Shown piece after piece: positions 42,698-54,700 of a DNA stretch of 64,000 bases (positions within the stretch are counted from its first letter, which is position 1; each line of letters begins with the position of its first letter). A program made the position numbers and the translations under genes. The notes under the pieces were generated by a model. It made no database searches. It was given only the letters and a program-made list of their open reading frames with translations, and was not told where the DNA came from. This DNA is from Siniperca chuatsi (Eukaryota; Chordata; Actinopteri; Centrarchiformes; Sinipercidae): positions 24,523,562-24,587,561 of the forward strand of contig NC_058062.1 in assembly GCF_020085105.1 (NCBI RefSeq), in the 5' to 3' direction.

Positions 42698-43185
42698 CTC
42701 ATGTTCGTGACAGGGCAGAATGTAAAGATTCATGGCGTCCTCTTCGACTGAGCTGTAACGTTAGCAAGCTCAGTGGTGCTAGGTGAGCTAGTAGTAACAA
42801 TAATATTCTGACTAACAGTTCGATACTGCTACCTTCCTTTTGCGCTGTGATACAGTTGGTGGTGTAGTTCGGTACAAGGAAAATATTTCCTGCATGAACC
42901 TGCCCACAACAAGGTCTGTGTATGTATTTTTGATTTTGGGGTGAACTGTTCCTTTAACATGATTTTGGTCTTAAATGATTTGATATGTTATTTTTCAGTG
43001 TCATATAAGGTTGGGGACACATGACATGACATGGGAACAAATACCGGGTGCTCACGGTTGTGAAGTAGTAAACTACAGGTGAATGCAAAGTGCTCTTGAA
43101 GTCAAATTAGTCAACTAAACAAAAAGGGCAGCCTCTGGGCTTTCTTCAGGCACGCTCGCACCGAGCCAAGGATGTAGTTAAAATG
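42698..43185. repeat. Copy of prkar1a intron segment (34152-34653) inside the Tc1-like element
   Basis: Same orientation and collinear from 'ctcatgttcgtgacagggc' to 'aaggatgtagttaaaatg'. The copies differ by substitutions and two indels: about 40 bp near 34478-34520 is missing here, and about 16 bp near 43073-43090 is missing there. Confidence 0.9.
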
Positions 43186-44284
43186 GCTGGGCCAGTCGAG
43201 GACATTCACAGAGTCCCGTAGCCACTCCTTTGTTATCTAGGCAGTGTGCTTAGGGTCGTTGTCCTGTTGGAAGATGAACCTTCGCCCCAGTCTGAGGTCC
43301 AGAGCGCTCTAGAGCAGGTTTTCATCAAGGATGTGACATTGCTGCGTTCATCTTTCCCTCGATCCTGACCGGTCTCTCAGTTCCTGCCGCTGAAAAACAT
43401 CTCCACCGCATGATGCTGCCACCACCATGCTTCACTGTAGGGATGGTGTTGGCCAGGTGATGACGGTGCCCGGTGTCCTCCAGACATGACGCTTGCCATT
43501 CAGGCCAAAGAGTTAAATCTTTGTTTCATCAGACCAGAGCATTGTGTTTCTCATGGTCTGAGAGTCCTTCAGATGCCTTTTGGCAAACTCCAGGCAGGCT
43601 GTCGTGCCTTTTACTGAGGAGTGGCCTCCGTCTGGCCCCTCCACCATACAGGCCTGATTGGTGGAGTGCTGCAGAGATGGTGGTTCTTCTGGAAGGTTCT
43701 CCCCTCCACAGAGAAACGCTGGAGCTCTGTCAGAGTGACCATCGGGTTCTTGGTCACCTCCCTGACTAAGGCCCTTCTCCCCCGATCGCTCAGTTTGGCC
43801 GGGCAGCCAGCTCTAGGAAGAGTCCTGGTGCTTCCAAACTTCTTCCATTTACGGATGATGAGGCCACTGTGCTCATTGGGACCTTCAATGCTGCAGAAAT
43901 GTTTCTGTACCCTTCCCCAGATCTGTGCCTCGATACAAGCCTGTCTCAGAGGTCTACAGACAATTCCTTGTACTTGATGGCTTGGTTTGTGCTCTGACAT
44001 CCACTGTTAACTGTGGGACCTTATATAGACCGGTGTGTGCCTTTCCAGATCATGTCCAATCAGCTGAATTTACCACAGGGGGACTCCAGTCAAGTTGTCG
44101 AAACATCTCAAGGATGATCAGTGGAAACAGGAAGCACCTGAGCTCAGTTTTGAGTGTCATGGCAAAGGCTGTGAATACTTATGCACATGTGATTTTTTAT
44201 TTTTTAATAAATTTGCAAAGATTTCAAACAAACTTCTTTCACATTGTCATTATGAAGTATTGTTTGTAGAATTTTGAGGAAAAT

Positions 44285-44805
44285 ATCACTCCCTCCGGGA
44301 AATAAACGACGCCATGGTTCTGGATACTGATGGATTTATTGCCTTTCTCATTCTTTTCTCCGCTATCACGTTCACCGTCAATGAAATCCACCGTCAAACT
44401 ACAGTATGACAATGTAAAACATAAACACATTCACATATATTGCAAAAACTCTATACAAATACACTTGGGAAACACAAACATACTTCACATACCTCGCTGG
44501 CTGCATATAACCAAGAGGGAATGAGTTCTTGAAATACCCCGATTTCTTCTTTGCAACTTCTTTACAACTTAAATTCACATGCAGAGATATTAACTTCTCA
44601 CCAAAGGTCCGTGATTTTCCTGTTGCATCTTTCAAAAATGTCCGTGTGTAACGCATATGTACTTTAGTTCCTACTTAACATAAGCACTCAATATGCATGA
44701 ATTAATTTAAACAAACATAACAAAAAACATGTTAAAACGACAGAAATAATATGTATGGAAATTATAGAACATATTAATTGAAAGAAATATGTACGGCAGT
44801 TATAG
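44285..44805. mobile_element. Unidentified insertion of about 520 bp in the right TIR of the Tc1-like element
   Basis: The inverted repeat continues from 44225-44284 to 44806-44898 when this segment is removed. It begins 'atcactccctccgggaaata' and ends 'cggcagttatag'. On the minus strand it contains an AATAAA near its end, so a solo LTR is possible, but no TG/CA borders are clear. Confidence 0.5.
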
Positions 44806-44898
44806 AAAATAATGAATTTAATCCATTTTGGAATAAGGCTGTAACATAACAAAATGTGGAAAAAGCGAAGCGCTGTGAATACTTCCGGATGCACTGTA

Positions 44899-46200
44899 AG
44901 TGACAAACCTATTTTTAAACGCAAAAACTTTATAAAATACAACATTTGGCAGAAAACAGCAAGAAAGAAAAATAGAAATTTGAAATGTATACAGAGACAG
45001 TATACAGTTACATAGTGGTTCCTAAAAAATTTAAGCAAAGAGAGAAGGAAAAGCAGCTGTGATGTAGGGTTGTGGGAATGAAAGGTGGGAAAATCCATTT
45101 CTTTCTTTTTTTGGAGTGTGCTTTTGCAAATGGAAACACATTTAATACTAATACTGCATCAAAACAATGGAGAAAAACTAGTTTGCAGTAAAGATTTTAC
45201 ATACAAAACATGATCAGCTCATTAAATATGATTCATTATTACACTACCCAGTAGTATACAGCACTTGTTTTTGGTCCACATTGACCAACTATAAAATACT
45301 GTTACATGTTTATCCATCCTGAAAAGGGCCATTCTGCATAGTAGAGTATTTCTAATACATTTGAAGTATATTTTGCCAATAATACGTCTGTACTTGAACT
45401 TAGGTAACATTTTGAATGCAGGACTTCTACTTGTAGTGGAGTATTTTCAAATGATGGTGTTGCTATTATGTAAAGGATATGAGTACTCCTTCCACCACTG
45501 ATGAAATGACCACCAACTAATTGACACACACCAAACCTAAAGCCAGGTACTAGTTAGTTTCTGTGTCCCTATGAGTATATACTACAGCGGTTAACCTGGC
45601 CATGGGCCACACTGACCAGTCTTGAAGTTCCCCTGGAGCCGGTTGCACCAGCTGTTCAAACTGCCGCTAGCCTAGTTCAAATGTAAGTGTGCACTAGGTG
45701 GAGGCTGATGTATCACTAAATGAAAACATATATCTGACCTGAAACTTGATAAATGTTGTTTAATAATGGTGTAAATATTGAAGATGTTAAATCACATTTC
45801 ACTAAAATAGCACAACATACCTCAAATGACTAAATGTTATGCTAGTAACATTTGACTAAACGAGTAGGCCTAAATAACATCAGTTAGGTTAGCATAATCA
45901 TATATTACCCGCTAGTTATAAACTACATACTACTAACTCTGAAACACCTATTTCTCCATGTATGCAGACACAAATATATCAAATACATACATTTACAAAA
46001 GTCTTTTGAACCTCTAAAACAAATTTTTGGAAGTTATGCTAGCTAGTGATGCTGCAGGAACTTCCTGTTTATATACTCGATTGCTCTTGATTGGATAGCG
46101 CTATAGAGTTTCCTAGCAACCGATTTACACATTACTTAAGTCTTTACTAGCTAAGACATTTCTTTAGTTTCAATGGTGCACGTAATTATAAAGGAACCAG
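44899..46200. other. AT-rich intergenic DNA without a recognised gene
   Basis: Only a MITE end near 45420-45500 ('gagtactccttccaccactg') is recognisable. Short open frames on the minus strand are low-complexity. Confidence 0.5.
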
Positions 46201-46204
46201 AGGT

Positions 46205-46440
46205 TGTAAATGTACGTCCAGTGGTGGAATAAGTATTCAGATCCTTTTACTTAGGTAAAAGTAGCAATGTGCACAATGAGCACTGTGAAAATACTCCAAA
46301 ATAAAAATATGTAAGTATTTTCAGCAAAATTTATTTTAAGTATCAAAAGTAAATGTACCCATTCATTTTTTTATATTAATTTCTTTATTAATGAGTGCAG
46401 ATTTGAGTCAGTTCAACATTTTACAGGAAAAATGTAATTC
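46205..46440. repeat. MITE fragment ('agtggtggaataagtattca')
   Basis: Begins 'ccagtggtggaataagtatt' and continues with 'tttacttaggtaaaagtagc', a family widespread in fish and also present at about 41990 and 26600 in part. Confidence 0.6.
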
Positions 46441-47980
46441 CGATACTCCCCCTCATTTGTTTATTACAGTTCCCCCACAGCCCCATCACCCCTTCACCCA
46501 CCCTCACCAGAAGTGGAAAATTGCTTAAAGCTGTATGTGTCCCTTGCACATATTAACAAACTGTTGAAGGAGCAATAATGAAACAAAGAAACAAGCACAA
46601 AAAAAAGAATGATGAAAAAAGAAAGAGGGAGGAAAGAAAAGGAAGAAGAAGAAGATAGAAGTTTAGTCTGGCGGTAAGACCTTCAGTGAGTTGAAGTATG
46701 TTATAAAGGATCGCCATTTCCTGTCAGTTCATACCTGATCTTTTCCAGTTTTTAATATTAATCCTAAATATTTTAGACAGTCCCAAAATAGCCCTGCCAA
46801 AAACGGTATAACTTTGGGCATGAACAGAACATGACTTAAGTTGCATGAAGATGTACGACATCTGTCACACCTGTCCTCTACTTCTGGAAATATTTTAGAT
46901 AACCGGGCTTTAGAGAACTTTAGAGAACCCTGTGCAGGACTTTGAACTGTATGAGTCCAAGTCGGGCACAGAGAGAGTTTTGAGAGCCTCTTTCCACCCT
47001 TCCTCTGTGAATTTTCTGCCCAGCACCTGCTCCCATGTCGCCCTTGTTTTGGTAATGGAACACTCATCAAGTGATAAGAGCTTACTGTAGACGTCTGTTT
47101 ATGATTAAGCTCAAGAAGATCTTCCCAGGGTTGTTTAGGGGGCATAGAGGGGTAGTTTGGAAAGAGGGAAACTGCACAATGTCGGACCTGAATGGGAATA
47201 CGTGGGATGTTGGCAGCCCATATTCAGTGGAAAACTGCAAAACTGCGGAAGTCCTCTTCTTTGAATAGATCTTGAAAACACCTTATGGCTTTGTTGTGCC
47301 ATTGCAGAAAAATAGCATCTGTAAGTGATGTGGGGCATAAATGGTTCTTCATTAGAGGTGTACTAGAGGAAGCTGACAAGAATTTGAAGTGGCCCCTGAA
47401 TTTATACCAGATCCAAAAGGTGGATCTCACTACCGGATTATCTGTAAAGCCAGAGGGGTTGAGGGTTAGAAAGGAACTAAGTAGAGCTTTATGAGAGGAT
47501 GAATTGCAAGACTGTGCCTCTAGTCTACACCATGGAGTATCTGAAGATCTAAGCCAATAAGTTATTTTCTGAATGTGTGCTGACCAATATTGCAATTTAA
47601 GATTAGGTAGCGCGAGACCCCCATTAAAATTACATTTTTGTAGTAGTGATTTACGAATCCTGGGAGATTGTTTGTTCCATAAAAAGGTTGATATAACCTC
47701 ATCAATAGTTTAGAATTTTTTGGGTAAGAACAGCGAGAGAAAGTAAAAAAGGAATTTGGGTAGGATGTTCAGTTTCACAGCGTTAATCCTTCCGATCCGT
47801 GACAATGGCAGGCTCTAACCTGTGTAATCAAAGGGGAAAAGTTGGCGGAAAAAAGAGAGGACAAGGTTTGTGTTATATTGATCTCTAGGTATCTGAACCA
47901 AGTGGAGTTAATTTTGAAGGGAATATCGGGCTGCTGAAGTCGTAGTGCAAGGTTGTTGATTAGATTTTTCAATCATTTTT
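46440..47980 (-). mobile_element. L1-like LINE relic (C-terminal half of ORF2)
   Basis: Read on the minus strand from 47972: 'STWFRYLEINITQTLSSLF' and 'NFSPLI' (the region after RT), then pieces through 47595-47224, then 47145-46729 with 'LSKIFPEVEDRCDRCRTSS' and 'CNLSHVLF', the cysteine-rich C-terminal block of L1-type ORF2. Stops and frameshifts separate the parts. No RT catalytic core is seen. Confidence 0.75.
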
Positions 47981-48539
47981 TCAAAATTCTGTTTAGTTTG
48001 GCCACAAGTTTTTTTGTTATATACAGTTTGGTTATATACGTCTGCAGGTCCTGAAGCAACTCTGACTATGTTGTGTGACGCCATCACCATGCAACGCTCA
48101 AACGTAACTGCTTGTTGGAACAACTCTTATCACCTATTTTATACTTTTTAGTCCTACATTTTTTATGTTGTTAACTTTGAATGGTTGAATTTGTTAATCA
48201 ACCTTGATTTTCCCAGTTTTGGATTTAAGTATTTTGGATCTTGTGTTTGGTCACCGTGGACTTTTCCCACTTCACTTTTTGGACTGCTTGACAGCAACCT
48301 TGTTACAAACACACCAGTATATATTTTAATACCAAAGCCTCCTGTCATGGGGTTACCCCATGCCTTCTAATAAGTAGGTTGCACACAGCTCTTACACACA
48401 GCCAAGGGACATACAGTTCTATTTTTAATTCCATATTGCCAGCTGGATTGTTGCTCCTTGCTACTACACCATCGTTGTACTATTTCCCCAGTGTTCAGGT
48501 ATCAGTGCCAAACTTTAACTTTAGCATTAGCAATCGTGT

Positions 48540-48640
48540 TAGCATGTAAGGCAAGGCAAGTTTATTTATATAGCATTCATTCAGACACAAGGCAATTCAA
48601 AGTGCTTTACAGGGGCATAGAAATACATTAAAAATAGGAA
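48540..48640. repeat. Common fish repeat fragment ('aaggcaagtttatttatata')
   Basis: The phrase 'ggcaaggcaagtttatttat' followed by 'cacaaggcaattcaaagtgc' and 'tttacagg' is a very common short repeat in teleosts. It lies immediately upstream of the LINE copy. Confidence 0.6.
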
Positions 48641-48774
48641 TACATTCAAAATGAGAAAGAAGAAAACAGAAAACACACACAAATTGTATTTAAAAGACAA
48701 GAAAAACAAAAGGTGAAAACAAGCAAATGGGATAGTTAAGGATTAACTCAACTTCAGCTCTGACCCAGCACAGA

Positions 48775-51165
48775 CTTTTTAAGATGACTCTTCTCAATGT
48801 AAGATCCCTCTCTAACAAAACGTTTATTTTAAATGATTTAATCTCTTCTACTGATTTAGATTTTATGTTCTTAACTGAATCCTGGTTACGTCCTGGTGAT
48901 CACAGTCAGCTGGCTGAATTGTGCCCTCCTGATTATGACTGCTTTAGTCGCCCTAGGGATTGTGGTCATGGTGGTGGCCTTGTTACTGTCTATAGGAAGC
49001 ATTAAAAGTGTAACCTCATAGCTTGCAATGACTTTTCCTCCTTTGAAGTGCTCATGTTTAAACTTGGTGGCCCCCTGCCAGTCATATTTGCTATTATTTA
49101 TCGCCCCCCTAAACCAGCTGGCTCCTTCTTGTTGGAACTCCCTGAGTTTTTATCCAGTCTTGTGTTAAATTATGATAGAATTCTTCTTTGTGGTGATTTT
49201 AATATTCATGTTGATGACTCCTCTAATGCCCTTGCTGCTGATTTTTTTAAATATCACTAACTCTTTTAACTTTCAACAACATGTGTCTGGCCAAACTCAT
49301 TCCCGTGGCCACACCTTAGCCCTAGTGTTTAGTCTGGGCCTGAAAACCCCATCTATGGAAATCAGGGACATGTTTGTATCCGATCACCTCGGCATTGTTT
49401 TTAACTGTGAATTACAGGCTGCTAGTACTGTCTTATCCCACTCTAAGTACACACGCGTCCTTGAGCACAGTGCCTTAAAATTCTGTACACTGTTCAATTC
49501 TCCGGGCAGTGTGTTTCCTGATTCCTCCAACACCAACGATTTGGTTGATTCTTTTAACTACCTGTGTTCTTCAACCTTAGATCTCATAGCTCCTCTGAAA
49601 AATACACTAAACTCAAAGACTAGAAAACAGCCATGGTTAAATTACAGTATTTGAAGCTGTAAAAAGAAATGCAGAAGAGCAGAACGCAGATGGAAGAAAT
49701 AAGGTCTCCAGATCCACTTTGTGTTCATGAAAGAGTTATTACTCCTTTATAATAGGATGGTGAAGGATGCAAGAACATGCCATTTCTCTGCACTTATTTC
49801 TGCCCATCAGCACAACCCCAGATTCCTATTTAAGACTGTGGATCAGTTAGTTAACCCAGCCTCTCCTTGTGCCCCTGCTGAGTGTGATGCTGATTGTGAA
49901 AAGTTTCTTTTGCACTTTGCTGGAAAGGTGGAGTTAATAAGATCTGGTATAACCCCAACCCTGCCTTTTTAGATGTGGATCACCCGCTCAGGGATTCTTT
50001 GAGCAATTTTTCTGCTGTTATGCTGCCTGAACTAACAGACATCATGTCTGTTATGAGAGTGTCCTCCAGCCCTCTGGACAAAATCCAAACTAGGTTCTTA
50101 TTGAAAGTTATGGATTGTATTGTGCCCCTTTTACAAATTATTTTTAACAGCTATCTGTCCAATAGGAAATTCTGTGTCAGCATTAATAACTTCATGTCAT
50201 CCTTCTCCCATATCAAGTATGGTGTGCCTCAAGGGTCAGTTCTGGGACCAGTAGTGTTCTCCTTATACATGCTTCCCTTGGGTGATGTCATCCTTGGGTG
50301 AGTTCTCTGCAGGACTGCCTGTCTGACATAAAAAACTGGATGTTGATACCAGAAATACTGCCATCTACTGGTAACCTGTCACAACACATCAAGCCTGTTG
50401 CAAGAAATCTTGGTGTCCTGTTTGATAGCAATTTATGTTTTGAGCAACATATCACTAAGCTTGTCCAATCATGTTTCTATCACCTCAGAAATATTGCAAA
50501 AATCCGATCTATTTTAAATCTTAGTGATGCAGAAACTGTTGTACATGCTTTTATCTCCTCACGCCTCGATTATTTTTACACTTGTCTTAATCAAAAAACT
50601 TTGACACGACTGCAGACTGTACAGAACTCAGCTGCTCGGCTGTAAGCCAGGACCAAGAGGTACGATCACATCACACCTGTTTCAGCCTCTTTACATTGGC
50701 TCCCTGTTGGTTTTAGGATTGATTTTAAGATCTTATTGATTACTTTTAAGGCTCTACATGGCCTGGCTCCAGACTTTATTTTAGACCTTGTAATCCCTTA
50801 TGAACCTTCACGTAGTCTGAGATCTTCGGGCAGGGGTCTCCTGTCTGTTCCTGAGTCCAGGATGAAAACTAAGGGGGACAGAGCTTTTGCCATCAGGGCC
50901 CCGAGGCTCTGGAACAACTTGCCTGAAGACATCAGGCTGTCTGAGTCAGAGTCTTCGTTTAAGTCTCGTCTCAAAACACATTTTTATCTGAAAGCAGATC
51001 CTGATCTTACCTGAACTGGCTGTTTATTTTATGGCTTTTGTGTATTTTATTTATCTTATATTTCATCATTCACTGTGGTATTTTATTTCTCTCTTTGTGA
51101 AACACTTTGTACTTTGTTTTGATAAGTGCTCTATAAATAAAGTTTTATTATTTATTATTATTACT
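48775..51165 (+). mobile_element. L2-like LINE, nearly full-length ORF2 with deletion and stops
   Basis: The endonuclease begins at 48784 ('TLLNVRSLSNKTFILNDL', 'LDFMFLTESWLRPGD') and continues 'IIYRPPKPAG', 'ILLCGDFNIHVDDSSN' and 'SDHLGIVFNCEL' in shifting frames up to about 49430. The linker runs to about 49970. RT is represented by '[19 protein letters not shown]' near 50205-50265; the YADD catalytic box is deleted just after it. The post-RT region follows ('LGVLFDSNLCFEQHITKLV', 'VHAFISSRLDYFYTCLNQK') and the C-terminus ('ALHGLAPDFILDLV', 'LWNNLPEDIRLSES', 'FKSRLKTHFYL') ends at about 51014. The 3' tail ends 'ctctataaataaagttttat'. It is a dead copy but unusually complete. Confidence 0.85.
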
Positions 51166-51580
51166 GCTGTTTTAATTCTGCTGGTGTCAGCAGAGATGTT
51201 CATTTTAAAGAAAACACAGTAATGATCAGAAGGGCAGCATCAGTCACCACAACCTCAGAAATGTGTATGCCTTTTGAAATAATTAGATCTAAAATATGTG
51301 TTGAAACTCTTACATACTGGGAAAGTCCAAAGTTGTCCCGGATGTTCAAAAATTCTTTAGCACTGCCATTGAACACGACAGCGGATACTTCTGACGACTC
51401 GCTGACGTGCTGCAGTAAGCGTATTGTCTCATTTCCGGTCACCGGGGTTTGTGTGTTATTAGTAGCGTATATTTGCTGCTCTAGCTCATCACAGTTAATT
51501 TTGTTTAATTCCTTATTACAGTGACTAACTATCTGCTATACATTTAAACGTACACTATTTCTGATCAAGCACTCTAACTC

Positions 51581-52132
51581 TCACCTCGACAGCCAGCGGT
51601 GGAATGAAGACATGCGGCTGAACGTGTCATCACTGGTCAGGTTTGGCAGGGGCCCAGAGAAAACTACGGAGTCCGACATTGTCTTTGCATATGTACACAC
51701 CGACTTAACATTAACTTTAGTGACCTTCGATTGCTGTAATTGGGAGTCGTTACCGCCGACGTGAATAACAATCTTACTGTATTTACATTTATCCTTAGCC
51801 AGCAGTTTGAAATAGGATTCAACGTCGCCCGCTCTGGCCCCAGGAATACATTTGATTATGGTCGCTGGTGTCGCTAACTTCATGTTTCTCAAAATGGAGC
51901 TGCCAATAATCAGAGTTGGTTTCTCAGCGGGTGTGTCGCTGAGAGGGGAGAACCTGTTAGAAACGTGAACAGGTTGGTGGTGAACCGTGGGCTTCTGCTT
52001 AGGGCTATGCTTCCTTTGGACAGCCACCCAGCCTCCCTGGTTTCCCGGCTGCTCGGGAGCTGCTGGGGGACAGCTAACAGGAGTTCCCATGGTGTGGAAC
52101 CGTGTTTCCAACTCACTAAGCCTTGCCTCCAA
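51581..52132 (-). CDS. LINE ORF1 protein with SGNH/esterase-like domain (fragment)
   Basis: A 183-codon open frame. It starts with a short heptad-like stretch ('MEARLSELETRFHTM') and a Pro/Gln-rich linker. A domain follows with '[15 protein letters not shown]' at about residues 70-84 (the GxSxx nucleophile-like block), 'IPGARAGDVESYFKLL' at about 93-109, and 'IVIHVGGNDSQ' at about 119-129 (the GxND block of SGNH hydrolases). SGNH-like ORF1 proteins occur in CR1/L2-type LINEs and may bind the element's RNA or membranes; the role is not established. The frame stays open upstream of the Met to about 52150, where the family C insertion cuts it. It is not a host gene. Confidence 0.75.
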   Translation of the reverse strand: MEARLSELETRFHTMGTPVSCPPAAPEQPGNQGGWVAVQRKHSPKQKPTVHHQPVHVSNRFSPLSDTPAEKPTLIIGSSILRNMKLATPATIIKCIPGARAGDVESYFKLLAKDKCKYSKIVIHVGGNDSQLQQSKVTKVNVKSVCTYAKTMSDSVVFSGPLPNLTSDDTFSRMSSFHRWLSR

Positions 52133-52156
52133 TGCTACAAATAAGCTACATATATT

Positions 52157-52745
52157 ATCAGAATCAAAAATACTTTATTGAGCCCCGAGGGGAAACTCTT
52201 TCGTTACAGCTGCTCACTGTCACGTCAGTGCACACAGGAAGAGAAGTACTAAGCAAAAAATATAATACACTATAATACAGGTCAGAAAATAAATTAAGTA
52301 CCAAGTGGATATAAGTATAAAATTAAGTGTAAGTGTAAAGTACAAAGTGGATTTACCGGTTGTTGATAAGTATGTACGGTATAATAATACAATGTAATAA
52401 TACAAGTAGTAAGTAATAGTGTATGAACTGTCAAGTTAAGTGCAGCTTATTAAGATGATTATGAGACGGGGGATATTGCACAGCAGTAATAGAAGTATGA
52501 ATATCAATAAATAGGGAATTTCAAACTGAAAAGAGTATATTGCACAGCAGTATTAAACAGAGAATATTGCACAATTATTTCAAGTATTGCAGTGATGTTA
52601 ATGATCAATGTCCAGTTAAGTGACTTTGGGTCATACAGACTGACACTTAGAGGGAGGAGTTAAAGAGTGTGTTGGCCACAGGCAGGAATGACTTCCTGTG
52701 GTGCATTTTGGGGGGATGAGTCTTCGCTGAAGGGACTCCTTTGTT
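52157..52745. repeat. Interspersed repeat, family C (copy 3, longest)
   Basis: Starts 'atcagaatcaaaaatacttt' with the 'ccccgaggggaaactctttc' block and extends further than the other copies, to 'gcaggaatgacttcctgtgg' and 'gagtcttcgctgaagg'. Inserted in the LINE copy at 51180-53105. Confidence 0.75.
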
Positions 52746-53105
52746 TGACCAGCGCGTCATTACATGTACCATTTTCACAAAAGGAGGCAGAGGAATAGCT
52801 AAACATTTGACACACCGAGCAGGAGAGAGCAGGAGAGAGAGAGGGAGAGAGAAGCCATCGCTAGCTGCTAAGCTAAAGAACGGTAACTAGCAAAACTGAA
52901 TAGTGTGTAAACTGTGGGATTAGCGAGAAAGTCGTCAAAAGAAGGAGAGAGCTATGAGTGCTTGAGCAGAACTAGTGTACGTTTAAATGTATAGCAGATA
53001 GTTAGTCACTATAATAAAGAATCAAAGAAAATTAACTGTAATGAGCTAGAGCAGCAAAAATACTACTAGTAACACACAAACACCAGTGACCGGAAATGAG
53101 AATAT

Positions 53106-53750
53106 GCTAACCGCAAATGAGGGCCATTTGGGGTTAACATGAAAATTAAATTTTCTAACAAAATGAAAATTAAAACTGCATTTTCAAAGACTTAACCTGC
53201 TATACATTGGAAAATATTCAAATGCAACAAGCAAAACAGCGCCCCCAGTCTTTGCATTTAGATGTCACCACACTCTTTTGGGGTCAACATGAAAATGAAA
53301 ATGCAAACTGTCAGTGCTCTCATCAAGGCGGGTCTTCAGTTAGGACGTCACTTGCTTGATCTGCTGCTTTGCTCACGTGCGTAGTCCGCTTGTGGCAGAA
53401 AGGCGAGAAGGCGGCCGGGCCTCACTGAGTCCTGGATTACTGTACAAAAACACAACTTTATGACTGTATTCACTGATTTTGGTGAAACTAGCGATATGGG
53501 GCAATGAATTTACTGTTTATGAAACCACAAATGAGACAAGAATTCGTGTTGAAAAACGATAGACGCCACAGCGTTTCTGGGTGCCGAGCCTCAGAGATTA
53601 CTGTACAAAAACACACAACATTTATAACTTTATTCACTGATTTTGGTGAAACTGGATGATGATACTTTATTGTCAGATCGAGTCTGAAATGTTTCTTGCA
53701 TGGAAAATGCACGCCATATATTACCCCCTTGCAAAGATTCTTGTAACTCA
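53106..53750. other. Repeat-like intergenic DNA
   Basis: 53140-53300 shares the phrases 'gcgcccccagtctttgcat' and 'catgaaaa' with 30400-30640. A duplicated phrase 'tactgtacaaaaacacaac' with 'attcactgattttggtgaa' occurs at about 53440-53490 and again at 53600-53655. No gene. Confidence 0.5.
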
Positions 53751-53754
53751 ACAA

Positions 53755-54310
53755 GTACATCCTTATTCTCCAGCCACATCAGTCAGGTTTTAGACCACGA
53801 TATAGTACAATTACTGCAACTACAGTTGTACTAAATTATATTGTACATTCACTGGACAAGAAACAGCACTGTGCTGCACTGTTTGTTTATCATGGTAAGG
53901 CTTTTGATACTGTTAACCACTGCATTATACTTTATAAAACTACACTGTCTTGGCTTGAATGTTTTTGCTCAGAACTGGTTTCATGCATGTTTGTCTGATA
54001 GAACACAGGTGATCTGTACTGAATGTCTATAAAGAAGTGGCTACCACAAGGTGTCTGTGCTGGGTCCTTTACTTTTTACGCTCTATATAAACAATATTAT
54101 CACTCCAACCCAGACTTATTTTATTACAATTTTATGTGGATGACACAGTCGTATGCATCTGGCTCCACTTCAACTTAAGCTGTATCAAGATTACAATCTG
54201 CATTTAACATTCTTCAGACATCTCTGCATAATCTCAAACTTGTACTGAATGCTGAGAAGGTTTTTATTCCCGAGAACCCATAATTCCAGTTTGCATCTTC
54301 CTGCCATCTA
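53755..54310 (+). mobile_element. LINE reverse transcriptase fragment
   Basis: Encodes 'LQPHQSGFRPRYSTITATT', 'VVLNYIVHSLDKKQHCAAL', 'HGKAFDTVNHCI' and 'SVLGPLLFTLYINNI' with several stops, which is the central RT region of an L2/Rex1-type LINE. The catalytic box is present only as broken sequence near 54135. Confidence 0.75.
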
Positions 54311-54314
54311 TACA

Positions 54315-54700
54315 CTTAAAGGTATAATATGCAGGATTTTCCTACAAAACAATATACAGACACAAAATAATCCCTCTCAGTCATCACGTATGACCCACTA
54401 GAAGTGTGTGACGGTGTCTGTATCTGCAGATATGCTGCCCTCTGCCTGTATTTTCTTAGTTTCTTCTTAGTTTGCTGTGTTCGGGATGTTTCTGGGTGTC
54501 AACCTTTGGTCAGTGGTGTGTAGCTCCAGCTACGGACAGTGCACAGGCTGTGAAGTTGGGACCATGAAGTCAGGACTCGTAACATAGCGAGAAGCTGGCT
54601 CCTTCCCGCAGTGTTTTGCGGAGGTGTGGGCGATTTTATTTGTGCCTCAGAACATAACTGCCGTGAAACAATCTGATTACTTACTTAACTGCAGCTAGGG
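54315..54700. repeat. MITE-like repeat ('ataatatgcaggattttcct')
   Basis: A non-coding block that resembles a teleost MITE beginning 'aaaggtataatatgcaggat' and containing 'gctgccctctgcctgtattt'. Only one copy is in the window, so the call is by resemblance. Confidence 0.4.

Larger units (their letters stand above)
42537..44898 (-). mobile_element. Tc1-like DNA transposon, composite and inactive
   Basis: Terminal inverted repeats of about 90 bp or more: left from 42537 ('tacagttatccggaaagtat'), right ending 44898 (complement 'tacagtgcatccggaagtat'), both running into 'ccacattttgttatgttaca'. TA dinucleotides at the outer ends fit TA target duplication. The transposase is on the minus strand. 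Its N-terminal part, 44000-43611, keeps the paired-like HTH ('GLIIRKWKKFGSTRT', 'GCPAKLSDRGRRALVRE'); the catalytic DDE part from 43610 to 43190 is frameshifted. The copy is larger than the usual 1.6 kb because it contains two foreign segments: 42698-43185, a copy of prkar1a intron DNA, and 44285-44805, an unidentified insertion in the right inverted repeat. Confidence 0.88.
51180..53105 (-). mobile_element. Rearranged LINE copy with intact ORF1 and inverted end fragments
   Basis: The same family as 766-2850. On the minus strand 53105-52970 carries the 5' end sequence, 52132-51581 the ORF1, and 51442-51200 a piece of ORF2 ('LNIRDNFGLSQYVRV', 'STHILDLIISKGIHISEVV'). At 51430-51570 a second copy of the 5' end sequence lies in opposite orientation. 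A family C repeat (52157-52745) interrupts the region upstream of ORF1. Confidence 0.7.

Noticed and set aside
43473..44269. Plus-strand frames of 98-118 codons
   Set aside because: They are complements of the Tc1-like transposase on the minus strand.
44688..45098. 136-codon hydrophobic frame, possible membrane protein
   Set aside because: It crosses the outer end of the Tc1-like element and an insertion within it, so it is a chance frame in AT-rich DNA.
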